From CAZJQD01 sp964548165 [NCBI: uncultured bacterium] (lineage in GTDB: Bacteria; UBA8481), in NCBI GenBank assembly GCA_964548165.1, contig CAZJQD010000002.1:1-27381 (forward strand): 27,381 bases of DNA, in the 5' to 3' direction. Below the pieces are notes generated by a model, which was not told where the DNA came from, did not search any database, and saw nothing but the letters and a program-made list of their open reading frames with translations. Each line of letters begins with the position of its first letter. Within the stretch, counting starts at the first letter, position 1. The position numbers and the translations under genes are program-made. Positions 26,701 through 27,381 of the stretch are shown in pieces.

Positions 26701-27381
26701 GGCGCCCGGCCGGTCGAACGTGAGGCCACGGAAGGTCGCGACGCCCGCGACCGCGTTGACGGCGAGCGCCGAGGCGGGGCCCAGCACCGTGCCGCTCGTG
26801 CCGTACTGCGGATCGAGAGCGAGCGTGACGCGCGCAGTGGACGTCGTGACGCGCCGACCCTCCGCGTCCAGAACCTCGACCTGGACGTCCTGCGTCATCG
26901 GCGTCGCATCGACGACGCCCGTGAACTCCTCGCTGACGAACCCGAGCTTCGTGGCGACGACGGCCGCCACGGGGGTTACCGCGTTCGAGGTCGCGGTCGG
27001 GAGGGGTGACGGCAGCCTGTAGCCTGCCGCCGCCGTCTTCGGCGTTACGACGCACGTGATCGACTGGCCCGCGTCCGCGGCGACGGTGGTGTAAGAGGCC
27101 GAGGTCGCGCCGTCGATGTTAGCGGTTCCGCGCTTCCACTGGTACGAGAACGCGCTCACCCCGGTCCAGGTCACCGTGCCGCAGGTCAGCACCTGGCCTG
27201 TGGAAGCCGAGGTCGGCGTGATCGCGGGGGCGGCCGTGGGCGCGCTCGCGGCCGGGATTGCCGGCAGGAGTGCGCGCTTCTCGGCGGTGAGCGCGGCTCG
27301 CTGTTGCGCAGTGAGCGCGGCGGCTTGCTCGGCGGTCAGGGCCCGGAGCTGGTCGTTCGTGAGCTGACCGAACTTGGTCGG
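11731..27381 (-). CDS. giant multidomain extracellular protein (5' end outside window)
   Basis: The minus-strand frame is open from the right edge to the TAG at 11731-11733, giving at least 5216 residues; the true start and any signal peptide are not visible. Going N to C, the modules are: T-x-x-Q octads; Ig-like and Big_1-like domains; a second octad block; more Big_1-like domains; a CarboxypepD_reg-like domain; a Gly/Ala-rich stretch; and two Calx-beta-like domains. Then come an Ig-like domain split by a coiled coil, further Ig/Big_1 modules, an Fn3-like domain, a tandem duplicated module, a cohesin-like domain, two IPT/TIG-like domains, a second Fn3-like domain and several WTVP-type modules. 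An NTF2-like domain and a long beta-helix end it. Such architecture fits a surface adhesin or scaffold. No LPXTG, type IX or membrane anchor appears at the C-terminus, which ends in an Ala-rich tail. It is likely the first gene of a three-gene operon within the window. Confidence 0.92.
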   Translation of the reverse strand, partial: PTKFGQLTNDQLRALTAEQAAALTAQQRAALTAEKRALLPAIPAASAPTAAPAITPTSASTGQVLTCGTVTWTGVSAFSYQWKRGTANIDGATSASYTTVAADAGQSITCVVTPKTAAAGYRLPSPLPTATSNAVTPVAAVVATKLGFVSEEFTGVVDATPMTQDVQVEVLDAEGRRVTTSTARVTLALDPQYGTSGTVLGPASALAVNAVAGVATFRGLTFDRPGAGYQFRASAPGLEGVQMRQSITVGASTTLGVNAITVDPATVTRGNAIAFSLRPKDYDAFVRRAGGASEVATTVQATVFKGLTSVTTLTPGTPSGGAIPFRWTVPATTDTGDYFVMAKFRGGLLEASGAQFTIAAAPAAATSTTTTTLTAAAVTAMTAAQIGALTPEQFAQIPAAAFGSFTATQVGAFTAAQIKVMTNAQFQELQSSVRFANTISATQFAAFRPEQIALLKPTQLSPLSEDHFRAMSAEQVAALTANQRAGLSAAKLAIINRIASAASTTTTATSATKLAITAQPTSATAGQAFSPVFTVEVRNAAGAKVATATNEITASVASGPGALLGTANVTAANGVATFTGLRIERAGTYTIKFAATGLTEVISTSFEVQAGAPTRAVIVSSNQASAPHAGVTGALASAGGAGPGFPVLVAAATPTTLPSPSSDVPDRRTPRGGLPVGALSAHTAASVLLQSLIAQAGGLQVEFQDAYGNRATRTSGMGTVTINGVQIPVSIVNGVATISQSTLTEYEVSSPFALSAATSGGVRMEIPATGQILVAAKLSFSTNPTGATAGVPFTGQPAVAILAASGGSVTAATNRVTLTITEGDGRLLGTTEADAVRGTASFTDLAIDRPGTFKIRATSGTLTMAEASITVAAPRLAVPSAHVVAPVASEPFNLKVELVDANSSDVVGLGGNLISAASGKVRVEKVSGPGTLSGTTEVAVSNGEATFSGLSVDQAGEYEFRFTLTSVSVVAGVAAVAVSASWGTISTTQAVEVTSRPDAPTIMAPPPGSKLIFATSPSGAITGQAFGIQPVVKLVNIVDATLDRTYDREVTLRIKSGGTANARLLGTATATSVDGVATFTGLSIDLAGVDYVLEATASNLASAEARLTVSAPISTIAGVLSGTVSGPSGPIAGVTVTLTNSAGAVLGTVTTSATGAFSTAGLNVGLGAVTATATKSGVVLGTATATITATTTATVTITATAAQLAAAAVAGGAGAGAGAGAGGFGATGGAGGFGAAGAAGAAGAAGASAGAGGRMAASGLGGGILTVSPTTLEITEGAFGTFAVSASGIGTITTVSIASSDAGAATVTPTTLTLSPEDNSAARLVRVLSVRDDDVADEAVTITLSASGMTSKEIAVTVNDVDVQAINARPTDLSVTEGSTGTFTARLAFAPAAATTVSIASSDAGEATVSPTTLTFTPSNYSTPQTVTVTGARDEDVDGDVASRITLAAEGMRSANVEVTTNDATATRSTQTVATSRTIDPADPVLTSSATPAVVRSVLSVTNGTWDEGAGITGYQYQWKRGTANIGTNANTYTVVADDVDQSITCVVTPTVSTSASHASSTQKQTLQLQLANLQDQLANASPSTVAAIEGQISVVLSNVNSTLDKLNGYITDLNNLVNEARAEVPNLVPIPTIVPAETPAPPAKTSNAITVAAAADADLVEARFLSSPFTFNLVFPSGSQNAKAQISYTNASGTKVTLDLLAEATSRRATLPAPTVAQVSYNVVAEGSDGSGMVLRSEPVAITRTTNPATPITLTLTERPEATKLAVTPAQIAATAGVAFATATSPLRVQVQDAASRLFTGFTGAITVSKGSGEGTLSGTTEANVVDGVATFSNLTLDQAGEVGLIFTSAQTSTGRRLTGRAVVSVAAALPLATLGRPTLSNTRVEVGDALTCEANAENVMRIQYQWMRGTTPIPGANGEDYTLTPADAGAEVKCVVTITEAMPGYALPPVTQATSNAVTVPWVATRFIVSTPTGVTAGKEFALTVTAKAGDGENAATVTDHDGPVTLTLSGGTTPTATVSGRAGRLYTSLTSASIDIRTFINGVGTVSNLRISAGGENYVITATGRGVEASTITGQSAAFSVAAPVIANTTAPVLTRDGNTLQVTNGYWTHNIRSFQYQWRRGSTNIPNATRARYTIQAEDAGQAITCVVTPELTTDALEIPTPVPTATSNAITIAAAPAQNITFLTQPALSGTPTSTSIEVTFKASGTGDNVRVIALPSGSTAPTAAQVITAIGAQGTSPAKTATTGTPQTVTITGLTAGTTYDLYAALENAAVVSNKVTATTATAASSTSSGVTLVAEPARVAVGGTIVFRLQGGEVQRAAYNNAVASGIIPKPALGTPSLTIDGTHVLDASSGSATWNVPTTATIGTHRAKFANITATGSDGRTYGFDAPEISFEVVAATPSASGVTLVAEPARVAVGGTIVFRLQGGEVQRAAYNNAVASGIIPKPASGTLAVTIDGTQKLDAAAGNATWNVPTTATIGTHRAKFAAVSAMGTDGRNYGFDAPEISFEVTAATTAAAAAGGGVPSSSADVVDVIINSTANIGAYQAVINFDPNIVTVEEANVSGGTGAGFTATPTSISIDEVGGSITVNSFQVGNNPTGRFTVARIGFSPVAAGTSNLTVGSAPDVSLYNTTGGDIALSSSNAITLSKSSVTVAENQVPTISSLSPANIAAGASGFTLTVSGRKFARNAVVSFGGTDLTTTFVSARTLKASVPASLVATGGAKNVTVTNPAPGGGASTAATLNVNYPTPSISSISPTSSTAGTTSLTLTVNGRNFTTASKITVGDIEWPTTFVNNTRVTATVPAGSPLTSGTFAVKVKNPTPGGGTSNARNLIVSGGTQAAANLTFTTQPTRLSATQNNVQVSFKASGTGDNVRVMAVQAGATAPNAAAIIAGTGGLGTADAKAATTGADQAMTVSGLTGGTSYDIYAALENSGVISNKISITTTAAAATIPNAPAGTRLSASVATARPGEKVTFSLLENTTELATYLNGINTAGHSLEVEMAGPDGIALTPRVSVAGIFGGITFDWTVPAGAVNGAHTANLLVGGQRVGVTSATVTVTGGVTTPGGATPPARLTASKAEVERGGTVTFTINQRPTIVINEVATRLGVPQGDMDGNLTARLVLTKEGATSIDAGEVHYPATTAKKDDPITFTWTPSSTVPLGTWTAQVRDVFNNTPFGTSTTITVTAADATVAVARKPSGGIVTLSSRTARVGEELRAEASGWSGTAPISVSLQWKRGPVGENYGARVNEAQREAIPNATGATYVPTSADLGRVLFVTVTARNSAGSAQWTDFTDRGTAAAASDASADNSTSLSIGNLLWGFTRLPVSIAAGQTFGSNGEIRNNSARTQNVVLSLRTADGANVDAAVLTGRKTLTLQGRSSVTLSDLAVTQPGTYYLYAMNAQNANQGFRSSRPFTVTAASSASSTSTTSGAASVEPRFEFIPSTAKAGETVKFRLTGLAYQVGALAFMLDNGTSNIANPASKDQPGPVWEGSFTIPAGFAPKSYGVVVVLINGVATSIANTPTLTVTPATPTSSATSTTSPGAASVFVRERDWSERGTDAVGQVGPVEVEIRNSAGEALTGEVTATIASGPSGAKLYGTTTATASAGGAATFSNLEVSHVGRYTLSFQHGSLPAVTKEVTFTLPSTPQYSVSFTPDIYENYPNPIAPPGTKLNFTVWLPPIVANEMRKPGNEISIMEVSTRDQDVAKLLPDAGTEEKEIGGRPRQRVTYSYTAPAELPRPGLHVYNFVFATGSDMQFVMPGPLTATVSPGAASVGTDLTCEARWPYVEEFGYQWNRGGAPISGATSQVYKVTAEDAGQSITCTVKPLSANPAYSLPTPAPTATSNAIAIPGAATSTPSTGRFDYRLVVSPTAAQRGGSVDFSFQGSGLRQDFTQTASRIPEATATGVASVEVRGPAASDPGFGQSVVGTTHSGTFSSDAELRATSWTVPQDLAAGTYYAQGRLTDRPVTNVVPFTVAEATTRRLPTLQVVVGSGNVQVTGTDDQGRRWTQEVTPGNKLDVTQNQKPGGQTPADPALLRTLQAIQDAAASLQAAFTGTAVAPREDGRSRFQFTLVPRNLDGFVTNAGGSDQLGQNLTVQVKDPQGNPVVATTDAPAPAMESYNASSGRIVFTWTAPTGATAGTYEARVLLKGAPATAPPASFTIAGKAADGTPIVTQPAAEKPTPEDLYAALTVLFSGYAQENAHGFMDRVDPSFSGTADNNVALTGSTIRSSLEEDFRNYERISFEWTLMARRDFENGVVEADVFWNERLTPSTGSTAGTEIQRAQKTSTFVFRADGTKLMLTTWRQVAAFGLAAPGGISTSQPGSTTPTNDIYTTNQNTTLTVSGNTSLTEDLLIGTGQTYTAVTVSSAASLSMAAGTKIRLMPGGTLTLASGSTLTGAGWTGLVLEGGTLTQQGAATISGASIGVDVIAGAAPTVTQSGALTVSGFTSRAVRVASGGTLSLSNVSASGTGVILESAGSLAISSSTITTSGATAATFTGSGTNTIGGSTVTGGLTYNYSGTANITNSSITAGGNIIDLQNFTGTMNVTSTTLNASGGTTAGLAYVSGSGSVNLSSVGIGGSITTPISMTAAVSGTVNLSGSNTITGIASTGVSAAGGTLLQSSGTTSIAGATTGLHVGGATVTITGWSVTSPTTGYVVGSGTLTATNCSVSGATNGIVVVGGTASFSNQTFAAISSASAAVSNGSLTISNSTVNGGGTNCVSSAGGGTLTLSNCTLSGASGTPLVVSSTGATTLTTTTLTSTTGTAAAWSGSGPVTLSGGTSTGSHIFNTYSGVAALSNTTITSTATVVDLQVFTGLLTLTTVTLTGSGAPAAGLSMTSGNGNVIASSVTTSGTMTTGIAVAAAASGTLSLVGANSIAATSTNGFSVDAGTIQTTSGTTGVSNAATGFAISGGTVNVSGFTIASNSSADVAITNGTATFATSTLSGGGTNNVAQSGGTLTVSGSTVSGASAAGFATSAGSLTLTNNTITGGIGGPGVDWSSVGTLSMTGGIVQNSGTDGIAFSAGTVGLTGVAVGGNSGHGIVASAAGATITNCAVGPHGPGFAGIQVNANTTIDGALGAVNGNDVGIDVVSGTASISAISLSGNMTAGLKVSGGTANVTAPAVNFSANVVGALGSSGTLNLTNANFQMSMGFAVDGGAATTNLDGCFLTDNNGAFGPTLDMTVPTDAGLPPQYTNVSSIINAAAAAN
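11734..14380 (-). repeat. C-terminal right-handed beta-helix of the giant protein
   Basis: About 880 residues of short Ser/Thr/Gly-rich coils of the form (V/L)(S/T)(V/I)S(G/N).(T/S) follow the Ig-type region, in the style of pectate-lyase-like or PbH1 beta-helices. Within it a larger duplication is visible: the segment with DLQNFTG (plus about 13728-13749) recurs as DLQVFTG (about 12910-12930), an offset of 819 bases or 273 residues. Flanking motifs align too (SGSG, YSG, TTG, ATGF or ATGL). The helix runs to the stop codon with only a short tail after it. Function could be glycan binding, adhesion or structural extension. Confidence 0.8.
14420..14825 (-). other. NTF2-like domain inside the giant protein
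   Basis: Between the last Ig-type module and the beta-helix lies an alpha+beta segment of about 135 residues. It begins TPEDLYAALTVLFSGYAQ, continues with GFMDRVDPSFSG and LEEDFRNYERISFEW, and ends with strands STFVFRADGTKLMLTTW. A helix with paired aromatics, an F(M/L)..(V/L)...F turn, a DFRN helix and long antiparallel strands are typical of NTF2/SnoaL-like folds. In extracellular proteins these are often ligand-binding or of unknown role. I see no catalytic residues that I can name. Confidence 0.55.
15800..16060 (-). repeat. Ig-like QW(K/N/R/M)RG modules (one of six)
   Basis: This copy (FGYQWNRGGAPI then YKVTAEDAGQSITCTV) represents an Ig-like module found six times in the giant protein. 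The other copies lie near plus 27000-27215, 22430-22960 (interrupted), 21505-21770, 20860-21110 and 17470-17790. The pattern is a Cys-containing strand, YQW.RG, an (N/S)ATxxxY turn, DAGQ.ITC.V and usually a tail P(T/L)P.PTATSNA(I/V). The two Cys could form a disulfide as in Ig folds. The 17470-17790 copy lacks these cysteines. Confidence 0.75.
17795..18500 (-). repeat. two copies of a recurring WTVP-type module
   Basis: Both copies begin with a strand reading (A/E)..(R/E).G..VTF(S/T)(L/I) and reach F(D/T)WT(V/P)(P/S) before a G.(H/W)(T)A strand, about 105-120 residues in all. Related segments occur near plus 26300-26640 (RGNAIAFSL, FRWTVPA), 20160-20500 and 19815-20155 (GGTIVFRL, ATWNVPT), 16780-17065, 15425-15785 and 14865-15180. 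They look like one diverged beta-sandwich family; I do not recognise a named domain. Confidence 0.5.
18860..19400 (-). other. two IPT/TIG-like domains
   Basis: Two adjacent domains open with P(T/S)ISS(L/I)SP, then have a G...(L)T(V)(S/N)GR.F strand pair and a (V).FG or (I)TVGD turn, and close with VTNPAPGGG or VKNPTPGGG. This is the standard order of IPT/TIG (Ig-like, transcription-factor-type) domains found in surface proteins. They directly follow the cohesin-like domain in the protein. Confidence 0.8.
19398..19795 (-). other. cohesin-like domain in the giant protein
   Basis: The segment (about visible residues 2529-2662) reads DVVDVIINSTANIGAYQAV, then INFDPNIVTVEEANV, GAGFTATP, GSITVNSFQ, GRFTVARIGFSPVAAGTSNL and DVSLYNTTGGDIAL. 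A V.V.(N) strand, a GAYQ..(I/L).(F/Y)DP.(I/V)(L/V) core and later A.I.F....G.S.L strands match the cohesin jelly-roll that binds dockerins. It is flanked by a linker rich in Ala/Gly on the N-side and by IPT/TIG-like domains on the C-side. Only one copy is visible. Cohesin-like folds outside cellulosomes are known, so partner choice is inference. Confidence 0.78.
19816..20500 (-). repeat. 342-base tandem duplication within the giant gene
   Basis: Two adjacent modules of 114 codons are nearly the same. Bases 20042-20151 and 20384-20493 are identical over 110 positions, bounded by single differences at 20041/20383 and 20152/20494. Identity falls towards the other end of the unit but motifs remain (gaacttagccctgtgagtgc; WNVPTTATIGTHRAKF; FDAPEISFEV). 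This points to a recent in-frame duplication or to gene conversion between copies. The repeat could cause assembly collapse or phase-neutral length variation. Confidence 0.95.
22500..22705 (-). other. coiled coil inserted in an Ig-like domain
   Basis: About 67 residues rich in Leu, Gln and Asn (TQKQTLQLQLANLQDQL, then IEGQISVVLSNVNSTLDKL and ITDLNNLVNEARAEV) show heptad-like spacing with a Pro-containing break (NASPST), as in an antiparallel helical hairpin. It lies between CVVTPT and TSNAIT, which are nearly adjacent in the other Ig-like copies, so it is an insertion in that domain. Confidence 0.7.
22990..23600 (-). other. two Calx-beta-like domains
   Basis: Two repeats have (I/V)TEG..GTF, TVSIASSDAG(A/E)ATV(T/S)PTTLT(L/F)(S/T)P and a (R)DDDVAD or RDEDVDGD acidic loop followed by (I)TL.A.GM. 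This is typical of Calx-beta-type calcium-binding repeats in bacterial surface proteins. The acidic loops suggest calcium binding. Confidence 0.75.
23590..23775 (-). repeat. Gly/Ala-rich low-complexity stretch
   Basis: About 60 residues are almost only Gly and Ala with scattered Phe and Ser (GAGAGAGAGGFGATGGAGG, then AAGAAGAAGAAGAS). It joins a CarboxypepD_reg-like domain to the Calx-beta-like pair. It resembles silk-like or PGRS-like spacers and is probably a flexible or self-associating linker. Confidence 0.85.
25880..26275 (-). repeat. T-x-x-Q octapeptide repeats
   Basis: About fourteen eight-residue units follow the pattern (T/S)xxQ(hydrophobic)xx(hydrophobic): TAAQIGAL, TPEQFAQI, TATQVGAF, TAAQIKVM, RPEQIALL, KPTQLSPL, SAEQVAAL, TANQRAGL, with slight irregularity in the middle. 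Four more (TNDQLRAL, TAEQAAAL, TAQQRAAL, TAEKRALL) lie at 27265-27360 and may continue past the window edge. Similar LTxAQ repeats occur in large secreted proteins; their structure is not known to me. Confidence 0.8.

Noticed and set aside
1-27381. CRISPR array, tRNA or rRNA
   Set aside because: The repeats seen are coding, in frame and of protein-module type; no regularly spaced short repeats or cloverleaf were noticed.
11731-27381. RTX or LPXTG-type surface protein
   Set aside because: No GGxGxDxxx calcium nonapeptides and no LPXTG motif followed by a hydrophobic tail were seen in the visible part.

Overview
The window is GC-rich (roughly two-thirds G+C by eye) and looks like a chromosome fragment of an uncultivated, probably Gram-negative environmental bacterium. 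Multidomain secreted proteins with Fn3, beta-helix and dockerin modules, and their style of linkers, recall Eisenbacteria, Elusimicrobiota, Acidobacteriota or neighbouring phyla. No marker gene fixes the lineage, so this is an impression only. I saw no tRNA, rRNA, CRISPR array or intact transposase.

Left part (1-2785, plus strand): the 3' end of a beta-propeller, glycosidase-like protein; a clear peptide-methionine sulfoxide reductase MsrA; a short spacer that may hold a relic of a small mobile element; and a polytopic membrane protein resembling GT-C glycosyltransferases. A minus-strand pair follows (2890-3540): a DUF4177-like small protein and a single-span membrane protein, converging on the GT-C-like gene.

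Right part (3780-27381, minus strand): three consecutive genes for very large or secreted proteins, probably one operon read right to left. The first is a giant protein of at least 5216 residues whose N-terminus lies beyond the window. It carries Ig-like, Big_1-like, Calx-beta-like, Fn3-like, IPT/TIG-like, cohesin-like, NTF2-like and C-terminal beta-helix modules. Thirty bases later comes a 511-residue secreted protein with His-Gly and Ser-Cys motifs like clan CD (caspase-like) proteins. After another 88 bases comes a 2098-residue secreted subtilase with three beta-helix/Fn3 units and a C-terminal dockerin.

The most notable reading is that the cohesin-like domain of the giant protein and the dockerin of the protease, encoded together, could form a non-cellulosomal docking pair. 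That would hold a serine protease on a giant extracellular scaffold, with the clan CD-like protein as a possible second protease or processing factor. The domains are read from the sequence; the assembly is inference.
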